NCBI GenBank assembly: GCA_934552825.1
Contig: CAKTEQ010000004.1
Span: 1 to 64,000 of the forward strand
DNA: 64,000 nt
From: an uncultured Oscillospiraceae bacterium
Lineage (GTDB): Bacteria; Bacillota; Clostridia; Oscillospirales; Oscillospiraceae
Direction of reading: 5' to 3'
In this document: positions 1 through 7,169 of the stretch, one piece after another
Layout: each line of letters opens with the position of its first letter
Position numbering within the stretch: the stretch's first letter is position 1
The notes under the pieces: generated by a model
The model's database searches: none
The model's input: the letters and a program-made list of their open reading frames with translations, nothing else
What the model was told of the DNA's origin: nothing
Position numbers and translations under genes: made by a program

Positions 1-250
1 CTATGATTTCCACAAGGCGCCATCTCTTGTCCTTGGACAGAGGTCTTGTCTCCATGACCTTGACTCTGTCGCCGACGCCGCACTCATTGTTCTCGTCGTG
101 AGCCTTGAGCTTATATGTTCTCTTGACTATCTTCTTGTACAGGGGGTGCTGTACACGGTCTGCGATAGCAACGACGATTGTCTTGTCCATCTTGTCGGAC
201 ACGACGATGCCCACTCTGGTCTTTCTGCTGGAAGTTCTTGTTTCACTCAT
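1..250 (-). CDS. rpsQ: 30S ribosomal protein S17 (uS17), partial at left edge
   Basis: Primary 16S rRNA-binding protein of the small ribosomal subunit. The ATG at 250-248 follows a full AAAGGAGG Shine-Dalgarno by about nine bases. Eighty-three codons are visible, with the S17 core VVSDKMDKTIVV near the N-terminus, ending ..RWRLVEII at the window edge, so the C-terminal residues and stop lie outside. It is the last visible gene of the S10 operon, 15 bases behind rpmC. Confidence 0.97.
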   Translation of the reverse strand, partial: MSETRTSSRKTRVGIVVSDKMDKTIVVAIADRVQHPLYKKIVKRTYKLKAHDENNECGVGDRVKVMETRPLSKDKRWRLVEII

Positions 251-265
251 GTTCTCTTACCTCCT

Positions 266-481
266 TTAGCGGCCAGCCGTGGCGGACAGCCCGAGCTCTT
301 TTTCTTTCAGGATGGTCTTGACTCTGGCAATATCCTTCTTCACTGCTGCGATCTTTGTGGGATTATCGAGCTGATTTGTGGCGTGCTGCATTCTCAGGAA
401 GAACAGATCCTTCTTGAGGTCTGCCAGCTTTGCTTCCAGCTCAGTGACGCTCATTGCGCGTACCTCTTTTGCCTTCATCAT
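266..481 (-). CDS. rpmC: 50S ribosomal protein L29 (uL29)
   Basis: Small helical-hairpin protein of the large subunit near the peptide exit tunnel. The 71 residues match the usual L29 length and pattern: KAKEVRAMSVTELEAKL, then LKKDLFFLRMQHAT. Two adjacent ATGs (481 and 478) are possible starts; the first overlaps the rplP stop codon, so translation is probably coupled. In the S10 operon between rplP and rpsQ. Confidence 0.97.
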   Translation of the reverse strand: MMKAKEVRAMSVTELEAKLADLKKDLFFLRMQHATNQLDNPTKIAAVKKDIARVKTILKEKELGLSATAGR

Positions 482-912
482 TCTTCACCACCTGTCTCGG
501 ATTCTGCTTCACGCATGACGACCTTTGTCTTGCAGGGCAGCTTGTGGCCTGCAAGGCGCAGCGCCTCACGTGCGATTTCTTCTGAAACACCGGCGATCTC
601 GAACATAACTCTGCCGGGCTTGACTACTGCTACCCAATACTCGGGAGAACCTTTACCGGAACCCATTCGAGTACCGGCGGGCTTCGCCGTTACGGGCTTG
701 TGGGGGAATATCTTGATCCAGACCTTACCGCCGCGCTTTGTGTAGCGTGTCATGGCGATACGAGCAGCCTCGATCTGGTTGCTGGTGATCCAGCAGGGCT
801 CAGTTGCCTGAAGGCCGAACTCGCCGTAAGTGACCTTATTGCCCTTCAGCGCCTTGCCGGTCATGCGGCCTCTGTGCTGTCTGCGGTATTTAACTCTCTT
901 AGGCATCAACAT
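478..912 (-). CDS. rplP: 50S ribosomal protein L16 (uL16)
   Basis: Large-subunit protein at the A-site side of the peptidyl-transferase region. 144 residues, normal for the family, with the typical start MLMPKRVKYRRQHRGRM and the conserved GKGSPEYWVAVVKPGRVMFE segment. The start ATG (912-910) overlaps the TAA of rpsC and its own stop overlaps the rpmC start, so three consecutive genes are translationally coupled. The residue M3 is an alternative start. Confidence 0.98.
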   Translation of the reverse strand: MLMPKRVKYRRQHRGRMTGKALKGNKVTYGEFGLQATEPCWITSNQIEAARIAMTRYTKRGGKVWIKIFPHKPVTAKPAGTRMGSGKGSPEYWVAVVKPGRVMFEIAGVSEEIAREALRLAGHKLPCKTKVVMREAESETGGEE

Positions 913-1754
913 TAGCGGCTGCCTCCTTCCCTAGGTGTGCTGTTGTTGCGGTTGAAGCCGCCGCCCTGGCGGTTGCCCTGGCCGTTGCGGTTGAAGCCGC
1001 CCTGACGATTGCCCTGGCCGTTGCGGTTATAGCCGCCGCGGTTGCCGTCTCTGCGGTCTCTTCTGGGGCGATCGCTCTTGGGAGGACGTGTTGTGTCCAT
1101 TGTTCTGGGTGTTGTTCTCAGTGTCTGGTTGAGAACCTCGCCCTTGTAGATCCATACCTTTACGCCGATGCGGCCGTATGTTGTGGCAGCCTCAGCGAAG
1201 CCGTAGTCGATGTCGGCGCGGATGGTCTGCAGGGGGATTGTGCCCTCGTGGTATGTCTCGCTGCGGGCGATCTCGGCGCCGCCGAGACGGCCGCCGCACA
1301 TAACCTTGATGCCCTTTGCACCGGAGCGCATTGCGCGGCCCATAGCGTTCTTCATAGCGCGGCGGAAGGAAATTCTCTTCTCCAGCTGCTGCGCGATATT
1401 CTCAGCCACGAGCTGTGCGTCCATATCGGGGTTGCGCACTTCGATGATGTTCAGAGCGACGCTCTTGCCGATCATCTTCTCAACCAGGAGACGAATTCTC
1501 TCGATCTCTGTGCCGCCCTTGCCGATGACTACGCCGGGCTTGGCGCAGTGCATATAGATGCGGACCTTAGCGTTGTCTCTCTCAATCTCGATCTTGGGAA
1601 CACCTGCGCCGTAGCAGGTCTTCTTCAGGAACTCACGGATCTTGTAATCCTCGACCAGGATGTCGCCAACCTTGTCGTTTCTGGCATACCAGCGGGAGTC
1701 CCAATCTTTAATTACGCCGACGCGCAGGCCGTGCGGATTAACTTTCTGTCCCAT
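912..1754 (-). CDS. rpsC: 30S ribosomal protein S3 (uS3) with a long low-complexity C-terminal tail
   Basis: Small-subunit head protein at the mRNA entry site. The start is the ATG at 1754, giving MGQKVNPHGLRVGVI; a longer frame upstream is only read-through into rplV. 280 residues. The N-terminal KH-domain part (GVVIGKGGTEIERI) and the C-terminal S3 domain are normal. After about residue 225 comes an extra tail rich in Arg, Gly, Asn and Gln, built from an imperfect repeat (NRNGQGNRQGG). Many S3 proteins stop near 220 residues, so the tail is an extension seen here. It is basic and probably disordered. Confidence 0.97.
   Translation of the reverse strand: MGQKVNPHGLRVGVIKDWDSRWYARNDKVGDILVEDYKIREFLKKTCYGAGVPKIEIERDNAKVRIYMHCAKPGVVIGKGGTEIERIRLLVEKMIGKSVALNIIEVRNPDMDAQLVAENIAQQLEKRISFRRAMKNAMGRAMRSGAKGIKVMCGGRLGGAEIARSETYHEGTIPLQTIRADIDYGFAEAATTYGRIGVKVWIYKGEVLNQTLRTTPRTMDTTRPPKSDRPRRDRRDGNRGGYNRNGQGNRQGGFNRNGQGNRQGGGFNRNNSTPREGGSR
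945..1037 (-). repeat. Tandem repeat encoding the S3 tail
   Basis: Two near-identical units (945-983, 39 bases; 984-1019, 36 bases) and a partial third unit starting at 1020 encode the Gly/Asn/Arg-rich C-terminal tail of rpsC. Unit lengths are multiples of three, so copy-number change keeps the frame. Confidence 0.8.
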
Positions 1755-1764
1755 AGCTGCCTCC

Positions 1765-2100
1765 TTATTCCTTTTCCTTAACGACGATAGTGATGTGAGA
1801 AGTTCTCTTGTTGATCCTGAAAGCTCTGCCCTGCGCTCTGGGTCTGATTCTCTTGAGGATGGGGCCGCCGTTGGCGAATGTCTCGGAGACATAGAGGTTC
1901 TCGGGATCCATGCCGAAATTGTTCTCAGCGTTTGCTACCGCGCTGTTGAGGAGCTTCAGCATGGGCTCTGTTGCAGCCTTGGGGGTCTGCATCAGGAGTG
2001 CTGCTGCTGTCTTTGTGTCCTTGCCACGAATAAGATCGCAGACGATCTTTGCCTTACGAGGAGCGATGCGGCAATAATTAAGCTGTGCTCTTGCTTCCAT
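1765..2100 (-). CDS. rplV: 50S ribosomal protein L22 (uL22)
   Basis: Large-subunit protein whose beta-hairpin loop lines the peptide exit tunnel. 111 residues from the ATG at 2100, which sits eight bases behind GGAGG; a TTG just upstream at 2103 is a less likely start. Family pattern is clear: ARAQLNYCRIAPRKAKIVCD at the N-terminus and RPRAQGRAFRINKRTSHITI in the hairpin region. Between rpsS and rpsC in the S10 operon. Confidence 0.97.
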   Translation of the reverse strand: MEARAQLNYCRIAPRKAKIVCDLIRGKDTKTAAALLMQTPKAATEPMLKLLNSAVANAENNFGMDPENLYVSETFANGGPILKRIRPRAQGRAFRINKRTSHITIVVKEKE

Positions 2101-2113
2101 CAAATTCTCCTCC

Positions 2114-2386
2114 TTACTTAGATGTCTTGCTGCCGGCGTGGCCGCGGAAAGTTCTTGTGGGAGCGAACTCGCCGAGCTTGTGACCGACCATGTCCTCTGT
2201 GACGTACACAGGGACGTGCTTGCGGCCGTCGTGTACTGCTATTGTGTGACCAACGAAGGAGGGGAAGATCGTGGACGCTCTGGACCATGTCTTGAGGACC
2301 TTCTTGTCGCCGGTCTTGTTAAGTTCTTCAACCCTTTTGAACAGCTCAGGTGCTACAAACGGGCCTTTTTTGACGCTTCTGCTCAT
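2114..2386 (-). CDS. rpsS: 30S ribosomal protein S19 (uS19)
   Basis: Small-subunit head protein that forms a complex with S13 at the A-site side. 90 residues, the usual size, starting MSRSVKKGPFVAPELFKRV with the conserved TWSRASTIFPSFVGHTIAVH segment. ATG at 2386 is preceded by AAGGAGG. Standard position between rplB and rplV. Confidence 0.98.
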   Translation of the reverse strand: MSRSVKKGPFVAPELFKRVEELNKTGDKKVLKTWSRASTIFPSFVGHTIAVHDGRKHVPVYVTEDMVGHKLGEFAPTRTFRGHAGSKTSK

Positions 2387-2406
2387 TTAATTAGCCTCCT
2401 TACTGC

Positions 2407-3243
2407 TTACTTATCGTTGCGACGGCGAACAATGAACTTGTTTGTTCTGTTCTTTGTCTTGCGTGTCTTATAACCCAGTGCAGGCTTGCCCCAGGGAGTG
2501 ACAGGGCCGGGACGGCCGACGGGGGACTTACCTTCACCACCGCCGTGAGGATGGTCAACGGGGTTCATGACGGAGCCGCGGACTGTGGGACGGATGCCCA
2601 TGTGGCGCTTGCGGCCGGCCTTGCCGATGGAGATGTTGGCGTAATCCTCATTGCCCACTGTGCCGATAGTCGCCATGCAGTTCATTCTGATGTAGCGATA
2701 CTCGCCGGAGGGCAGTCTCACCTGTGCCAGGTCGCCTTCCTTAGCCATGAGCTGAGCTGCCGTACCCGCGGAACGGACAAGCTGACCGCCCTTGCCGGAG
2801 TTGAGCTCGATGTTGTGGATGACAGTACCTGTGGGGATGTTTGCCAGAGGCAGTGTGTTGCCGGGCTTGATGTCCGCGGCTGCGGAGGAGATGACCTTAT
2901 CGCCGGCCTTCAGACCGATAGGAGCGAGGATGTATCTCTTCTCGCCGTCCTCGTACTGGACGAGAGCGATGTTAGCGGAGCGGTTGGGATCGTACTCAAG
3001 GCGCAGGACTGTTGCGTACATGTCCAGCTTGTTGCGCTTGAAGTCGATGATTCTGTACTTGCGCTTGTTGCCGCCGCCCTTGTGGCGGACTGTGATTCTG
3101 CCGTAGCTGTTGCGGCCCGCGTGCTTCTTGAGCACCTCTGTCAGGCTGCGCTCGGGCTTTGCCTTCTTATCGATACCGTCGAAAGCGGAAACGGTCATGT
3201 GCCTTCTGGACGGTGTCGTAGGTCTAAATGTTTTGATAGCCAT
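2407..3243 (-). CDS. rplB: 50S ribosomal protein L2 (uL2)
   Basis: Core large-subunit protein needed for subunit association and peptidyl-transferase activity. 278 residues, typical length, with the start MAIKTFRPTTPSRRHMTVS and the highly conserved C-terminal block MNPVDHPHGGGEGKSPVGR, which includes the essential His region. Standard S10-operon position between rplW and rpsS. Confidence 0.98.
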   Translation of the reverse strand: MAIKTFRPTTPSRRHMTVSAFDGIDKKAKPERSLTEVLKKHAGRNSYGRITVRHKGGGNKRKYRIIDFKRNKLDMYATVLRLEYDPNRSANIALVQYEDGEKRYILAPIGLKAGDKVISSAAADIKPGNTLPLANIPTGTVIHNIELNSGKGGQLVRSAGTAAQLMAKEGDLAQVRLPSGEYRYIRMNCMATIGTVGNEDYANISIGKAGRKRHMGIRPTVRGSVMNPVDHPHGGGEGKSPVGRPGPVTPWGKPALGYKTRKTKNRTNKFIVRRRNDK

Positions 3244-3260
3244 TTGTCAAACTCCTCCTA

Positions 3261-3557
3261 TTACACCATACCCTCGAAGAACTCGATTGTCTTTGAATCG
3301 GGGGTCAGCTTTACGATCGCCTTTTTCCAGTCAGGTCTGCTGCCGGGAACGGCTGTTCTCAGGCGCTTTTTCTTGCCCTGCATGTTGATCGTTGTGACCT
3401 TCATGACCTTGACGCCGAAAATCTCTTCGATAGCCTTCTTGATCTCAATCTTGTTGGCATCCTTCGCGACCTGGAAGACGTACTTCTTGTCGTCGACCGC
3501 CTCCATGGACTTCTCAGTGATGATGGGCTTAATGATTACATCGTAAGCAAACTTCAT
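3261..3557 (-). CDS. rplW: 50S ribosomal protein L23 (uL23)
   Basis: Large-subunit protein at the tunnel exit, docking site for trigger factor and SRP. 98 residues with the family start YDVIIKPIITEKSME and the segment YVFQVAKDANKIEIKKAIE. Its ATG overlaps the TGA of rplD by four bases (ATGA), indicating coupled translation. Confidence 0.97.
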   Translation of the reverse strand: MKFAYDVIIKPIITEKSMEAVDDKKYVFQVAKDANKIEIKKAIEEIFGVKVMKVTTINMQGKKKRLRTAVPGSRPDWKKAIVKLTPDSKTIEFFEGMV

Positions 3558-4180
3558 TTGGAGTACACCTCCTCGATCTTGGCAAGTGCCGCCTTGTCCA
3601 CAACCAGGTTACGGACATTCAGAATGTCGTAGGGGCTGATGACGGAGGCGATAGTTGTTGTGACGCCGGCGATGTTTCTGGCGCTCTTTACAACGTTCTC
3701 TCTCACTTCAGGAGTGATGACCAGAGCCTTGCCTGTGACTTCGATCTTGGAAAGGAATTCCTGGAACTTCTTTGTCTTGATCTCGTCCATCTGAAGATCG
3801 TCGATAACAACGATCTCGCCTGCTGCTGCCTTTGCAGACAGAGCGGACTTTATTGCCAGCTTTCTGACTTTCTTGTTGAGGGTGTAGCTGTAAGACCTGG
3901 GCTTGGGAGCGAAGGCCACGCCGCCGTGGGTGAACTCAGGAGCGCCCGCGTCATGGTGACGTGCACGGCCTGTGCCCTTCTGGCGGTAAAGCTTTGCGCC
4001 TGTGAAGTTGACTTCAGCGCGTGTCTTTGCGTTCTGCGTGCCCTGTCTGCAGTTTGCCAGGTGGTTCTTCACGCTGTCGTGCAGGACGGACTTGTTGGGT
4101 TCGATACCGAAAACAGCCTCGTTCAGCTCGATCTCGCCGAGCTTCTTGCCGGCCATATCAAACATATTTGCTTTAGGCAT
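3554..4180 (-). CDS. rplD: 50S ribosomal protein L4 (uL4)
   Basis: Large-subunit protein with a long loop in the exit tunnel. In several bacteria L4 also represses its own S10 operon by binding the leader. 208 residues, normal length, with the loop motif RQKGTGRARHHDAGAPEFTHGG split over residues about 70-92 and the C-terminal NIAGVTTTIASVISPYDIL. Overlaps rplW by four bases. The S10 leader upstream of rpsJ holds a candidate attenuator on which L4 could act (inference). Confidence 0.97.
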   Translation of the reverse strand: MPKANMFDMAGKKLGEIELNEAVFGIEPNKSVLHDSVKNHLANCRQGTQNAKTRAEVNFTGAKLYRQKGTGRARHHDAGAPEFTHGGVAFAPKPRSYSYTLNKKVRKLAIKSALSAKAAAGEIVVIDDLQMDEIKTKKFQEFLSKIEVTGKALVITPEVRENVVKSARNIAGVTTTIASVISPYDILNVRNLVVDKAALAKIEEVYSK

Positions 4181-4197
4181 AACACTCTCTCCTTTCC

Positions 4198-4920
4198 TTA
4201 AGCTTTTCTAGCGGAAGCCTTCTGAGGATTACGCCCGGAAGCCTTCTGAGGATTGCTGCTGACGCCGGCGTCGCCCTTCTTCTCGATGAGGGTCTTGGCT
4301 GTGCTCTTCACATAAACAACGCCGCCCTTAGGACCTGGGATAGCGCCTCTGACAGCGATGAGGTTCAGCTCTGCGTCCACCTTGACGATGTCAAGATTCA
4401 TGACAGTGACCTGCTCTGCGCCCATGTGGCCTGCGCCGATCTTACCCGGGAAGATGCGTGAGGGGTCTGTACCGGAGCCCATGGAGCCTGCGTGTCTGTG
4501 AACGGGGCCGCCGCCGTGGGTGGTAGGTGTACGCTGTGCGCCCCAACGCTTGATGACGCCCGCGTAGCCCTTACCTTTGGAGATGCCTGTTACATCGACC
4601 TTGTCGCCTTCTTCGAAAGTGTCTGCCTTGATGACGTCGCCAACGCTCATCTCGGCTGCGCTGTCGAGCTTGAACTCCTTGAGGACCTTCTTGTTCTCAA
4701 CGCCAGCCGCCTTGAAGTGGCCAGCCTCAGGCTTTGTGAGCTTGCGCTCCTCAACCTCGCCGAAGCCGAGCTGCACTGCTGTGTAGCCTTCTTTTTCTTC
4801 TGTCTTCTTCTGCACAACGACGCAGGGACCGGCTTCAATAACTGTTACCGGAATGACCTTGCCGTCAGCATCGAAGATCTGGGTCATGCCCACTTTTTTG
4901 CCGATGATAGCTTTTTTCAT
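4198..4920 (-). CDS. rplC: 50S ribosomal protein L3 (uL3)
   Basis: Large-subunit assembly-initiator protein near the peptidyl-transferase centre. The start is the ATG at 4920 (MKKAIIGKKVGMTQIFDADG) behind an AGGAGG site; a longer frame extends into the intergenic gap without family similarity. 240 residues, longer than the common 205-215. The core THGGGPVHRHAGSMGSGTDP is normal. The extra C-terminus ends in a duplicated octapeptide, NPQKASGR then NPQKASAR, encoded by an exact DNA repeat. Confidence 0.97.
   Translation of the reverse strand: MKKAIIGKKVGMTQIFDADGKVIPVTVIEAGPCVVVQKKTEEKEGYTAVQLGFGEVEERKLTKPEAGHFKAAGVENKKVLKEFKLDSAAEMSVGDVIKADTFEEGDKVDVTGISKGKGYAGVIKRWGAQRTPTTHGGGPVHRHAGSMGSGTDPSRIFPGKIGAGHMGAEQVTVMNLDIVKVDAELNLIAVRGAIPGPKGGVVYVKSTAKTLIEKKGDAGVSSNPQKASGRNPQKASARKA
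4213..4254 (-). repeat. 18-bp direct repeat, period 24, at the 3' end of rplC
   Basis: Positions 4213-4230 and 4237-4254 are identical. The 24-base period is eight codons, so the duplication lengthened the L3 C-terminus in frame. Confidence 0.85.
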
Positions 4921-4948
4921 TGTCGTGCTTTTCCTCCTATTGTTATTG

Positions 4949-4966
4949 GTTGACCTGACGGTCAAC
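4949..4966 (-). promoter_or_regulatory. Inverted repeat between rpsJ and rplC
   Basis: Perfect 7-bp arms GTTGACC / GGTCAAC with a 4-base loop lie just upstream of the rplC ribosome-binding site, inside an unusually wide 154-base gap of an otherwise tightly packed operon. It could be an RNA hairpin that affects rplC translation or an mRNA-processing site. No family match is claimed. Confidence 0.35.
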
Positions 4967-5074
4967 GTGACATCGTAGAGGTCAGATGCCGGAGTTCCTT
5001 CACCAGCGTGCCGGCTTTCCGGTTTGTGCTCCAACTTCTATGATTAAGGCATTGCATCGCAAGAATGCGGTGCC

Positions 5075-5389
5075 TTACAGCTTTATCTCAATCTCAACGC
5101 CTGCGGGCAGGTCGAGGCTCGTGAGTGCCTCTGCTGTCTTTGCTGTGGGGTTGAGGATATCGATCAGACGCTTGTGGGTTCTTCTCTCGAACTGCTCACG
5201 GCTGTCCTTATACTTATGAACAGCGCGCAGGATCGTTACGACTTCCTTCTGCGTGGGCAGGGGGATGGGACCGGAAACTGTCGCGCCTGTGCGCTTTGCT
5301 GTTTCCACAATCTTCTCTGCGCTCTGGTCAATAATCTGGTGGTCATAAGCCTTGAGCCTGATCCGAATCATTTCTTTCTGTGCTGCCAT
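5075..5389 (-). CDS. rpsJ: 30S ribosomal protein S10 (uS10)
   Basis: Small-subunit protein; also known as NusE, a partner of NusB in transcription antitermination. 104 residues, normal size, with IRIRLKAYDHQIIDQSAEKI at the N-terminus and the C-terminal LPAGVEIEIKL. ATG at 5389 behind a GGAGGAAC-type site. First gene of the S10 operon, with a leader of about 260 bases after the promoter at 5657-5685. Confidence 0.98.
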   Translation of the reverse strand: MAAQKEMIRIRLKAYDHQIIDQSAEKIVETAKRTGATVSGPIPLPTQKEVVTILRAVHKYKDSREQFERRTHKRLIDILNPTAKTAEALTSLDLPAGVEIEIKL

Positions 5390-5482
5390 TTGGTTTGTTC
5401 CTCCTTAAACCGTTCGTAGTTTTCTGCGCACGGTCGAGAAATATTTCGTCCGCACTGCCGTGTGTGTCACGCTTTGGCAAGG

Positions 5483-5508
5483 AAAAAACCGACCAAAAAG
5501 TCAGTCTC
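5483..5508 (-). terminator. Candidate attenuator in the S10 leader
   Basis: On the minus strand an imperfect stem AGACTGAC / GTCGGTTT (with G-U pairs) and a loop TTTTTG is followed by six T. It lies between the S10 promoter and the rpsJ start, so it could cut transcription early. Stem is short, so the call is tentative. Confidence 0.4.
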
Positions 5509-5656
5509 CCGGCCGGTTCACACAGGCGCACAATACGCCCAAAGTATCTCTCAGCCGCCCGATTATCGGACATACTCCACGGAAGTTACCGGTTCTCGCC
5601 GCAATCTCCCGCTTCATCGCAGTTTCCACGCGCCGCCTGCACAGCAGCGCCCGATT

Positions 5657-5685
5657 ATGATATTACACCGGGCGGCAAATGTCAA
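5657..5685 (-). promoter_or_regulatory. Sigma-A promoter of the S10 operon
   Basis: Minus-strand TTGACA (5685-5680), 17-base spacer, TATCAT (5662-5657), with an A/T-rich upstream stretch that resembles an UP element. It points into rpsJ. The region 5390-5838 holds no gene; it contains this promoter, the S10 leader and the terminator of the small upstream gene. Confidence 0.85.
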
Positions 5686-5780
5686 TATTTTTTTGCCTTT
5701 TTTACGTCAAAAAACTCATTTTGGCGTTTTTATTCATTCCTTGACCCGCCCCACAGTTTTTTTAGTAAAGATGCCAGAAA

Positions 5781-5805
5781 ACCGGGACGGCTTTGCCGTC
5801 CCGGT
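5781..5805 (-). terminator. Rho-independent terminator after the 39-residue membrane peptide gene
   Basis: Perfect 10-bp stem ACCGGGACGG / CCGTCCCGGT with a 5-base loop and a short T-run on the minus strand. Separates the small gene from the S10 promoter. Confidence 0.85.
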
Positions 5806-5838
5806 CCTGATTGCCTGAAAGATTTGCGATGGTTTTGT

Positions 5839-5958
5839 TTATTCTTTCTTCTCATGCTTGTCACCGGACTCACCCATTGTGTTACCGATGAAGAAAGCGT
5901 AGACAAATGCCAGAATAAAGAATACGAAAATAACTCCAAGATTCATTGCCAGTTCCAT
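5839..5958 (-). CDS. Small single-pass membrane protein, 39 residues, unknown function
   Basis: Read directly from the minus strand: ATG at 5958, TAA at 5841-5839. The start has a strong AGGAGAAGG ribosome-binding site and the gene is followed by a clear terminator, so it looks real although very short. Residues 6-25 form one hydrophobic segment (GVIFVFFILAFVYAFFIG), followed by a charged tail GESGDKHEKKE, so it is probably a bitopic membrane peptide with a cytoplasmic tail. It follows hpf by about 180 bases. I do not recognise the family; small accessory subunits of transporters look similar in size and topology. Confidence 0.7.
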   Translation of the reverse strand: MELAMNLGVIFVFFILAFVYAFFIGNTMGESGDKHEKKE

Positions 5959-6137
5959 TTGTTCCTTCTCCTTTCGTTAACCCACCCTCGTGGGGACATG
6001 ACTACATCAAAAAAGATTTTGCTGCGCCCGGGGAAAAACATCTGCTGCCAAATAAAGAATATTGAATTAGTCCCGCCCGGCATCCGCCGAGACCACCTTT
6101 ATGCTACACTATACTACTTAGTATATATATTACAGGA

Positions 6138-6668
6138 TCAGTCCTTGCACTCGATGAGACCATAGCCACCGTTGTCTCTCTTATAGACCACAGCGTACTC
6201 ATCGTCGGCATTCTGGTTCCTGAAAACAAAGAACTCATGCTCCAGCAGGTTCATCTGGAGGATTGCCTCCTCCGGAGCCATAGGCTTTATGGAGAAAGTT
6301 TTTGTCCTGAGGATCTTGAACTCTTCCTCCTCAGGCTCCTCGCTGATGACGGTAGTGCTCCACTCCATAGGACCTTCCCGCAGCTTCTTTGCAAGGCGGG
6401 TCTTGTTCTTCCGGATCTGCCGCTCCACAGCTGCCACAGCGGAGTCCACCGATGCGTACATATCGTGGGTAACTTCGCTGACGCGGAAATACATACCGCC
6501 GCTCTTGATGGTCAGCTCCACCATCTGGCGGCTCTTCTCCAGACCGAACGTGATGAATGCCTCCGCTTCATCCTTGAAGAATCTGTCAAGCTTGGAAACC
6601 TTCTTCTCGGCATAGTTCCTCAGGTTGTCTGTGCTCTGGAACTTCTTCTCTGCAAACGTGAATTTCAT
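6138..6668 (-). CDS. hpf: Ribosome hibernation promoting factor, long form
   Basis: Long HPF dimerises 70S ribosomes into inactive 100S particles in stationary phase. Start is the ATG at 6668 (MKFTFAEKKFQSTDNLRNYA) behind AAAGGAG. 176 residues: S30AE domain at about 1-100, linker, then the C-terminal dimerisation domain at about 118-176 with FSIKPMAPEEAILQMNLLEH and the ending DNGGYGLIECKD, typical of the long type. Two possible promoters lie upstream (6735-6763 and 6898-6926). Confidence 0.96.
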   Translation of the reverse strand: MKFTFAEKKFQSTDNLRNYAEKKVSKLDRFFKDEAEAFITFGLEKSRQMVELTIKSGGMYFRVSEVTHDMYASVDSAVAAVERQIRKNKTRLAKKLREGPMEWSTTVISEEPEEEEFKILRTKTFSIKPMAPEEAILQMNLLEHEFFVFRNQNADDEYAVVYKRDNGGYGLIECKD

Positions 6669-6734
6669 ATAATTCAGCTCCTTTAACACCCTTCGGCGGA
6701 TTTTGACTTCCGGGTCTCCCCTTCTGTCAGCCAT

Positions 6735-6763
6735 ATTATACCACATGGGTTTTCAGTGTGAAA
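6735..6763 (-). promoter_or_regulatory. Proximal promoter candidate for hpf
   Basis: Minus-strand TTTCAC (6763-6758), 17-base spacer, TATAAT (6740-6735). The -10 is perfect and the -35 is weak. About 65 bases ahead of the hpf start. Confidence 0.6.
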
Positions 6764-6897
6764 TCCTTATAATTTATTGTATACCAAACGGGACTATATA
6801 TCCCGCGGCGGCCGGGATTTTGCCTGAAAACAGCCTTTCCGGTGCTCTTTGGAGACATTTGTCACAATGCACAAACAAACCAGAAGTTCATGGCAAT

Positions 6898-6926
6898 ATA
6901 TTAGAATATCTATCAAAAATTGTCAA
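6898..6926 (-). promoter_or_regulatory. Distal promoter candidate for hpf
   Basis: Minus-strand TTGACA (6926-6921), 17-base spacer, TAATAT (6903-6898). If used, the hpf mRNA has a leader of roughly 220 bases. The stretch 6669-7126 holds no supported gene; apart from the two promoters and a small inverted repeat around 6789-6805 I see nothing in it. Confidence 0.65.
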
Positions 6927-7126
6927 GAGGCAAAATTCGACGTTTATCCCTATGTATTCCGCTCCCGAATGGCTATAATAGCCTCAGCAGCACAGTTAAT
7001 AGTCCAAAGCATCCCTTATTCCATATCTCTTTTATCTCTTTTCGGCGCTCTGTGGGACGACCCTCCCCCGGAGCGCCACTCTCTTTTCCCCGGGCGTCCC
7101 GCCCAAGCGCCTGTTCCGGAGCGCGG

Positions 7127-7160
7127 AAACGCCGGACCGTCATATGACGGTCCGGCGTTT
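7127..7160 (-). terminator. Perfect 34-bp palindrome, terminator of the yab cluster
   Basis: 17-bp arms with no loop bases left unpaired on paper (centre CATATG). It starts ten bases past the stop of the S1-domain gene. The minus-strand T-run is only three bases, so termination may be partial; the plus-strand side is T-rich. Confidence 0.7.
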
Positions 7161-7169
7161 TGTGCTTTT

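Noticed and set aside
945..1037. Possible CRISPR-like repeat
   Set aside because: Units lie in frame inside rpsC, have no spacers and encode the S3 tail.
2545..3546. Long plus-strand open frame (333 codons) opposite rplB and rplW
   Set aside because: It is antisense to two conserved ribosomal genes, has Ala/Val/Asp-rich composition typical of shadow frames in GC-rich DNA, and lacks a ribosome-binding site.
6703..6978. Plus-strand 91-codon frame in the hpf upstream region
   Set aside because: No binding site, overlaps two good minus-strand promoters, and no protein-like pattern.
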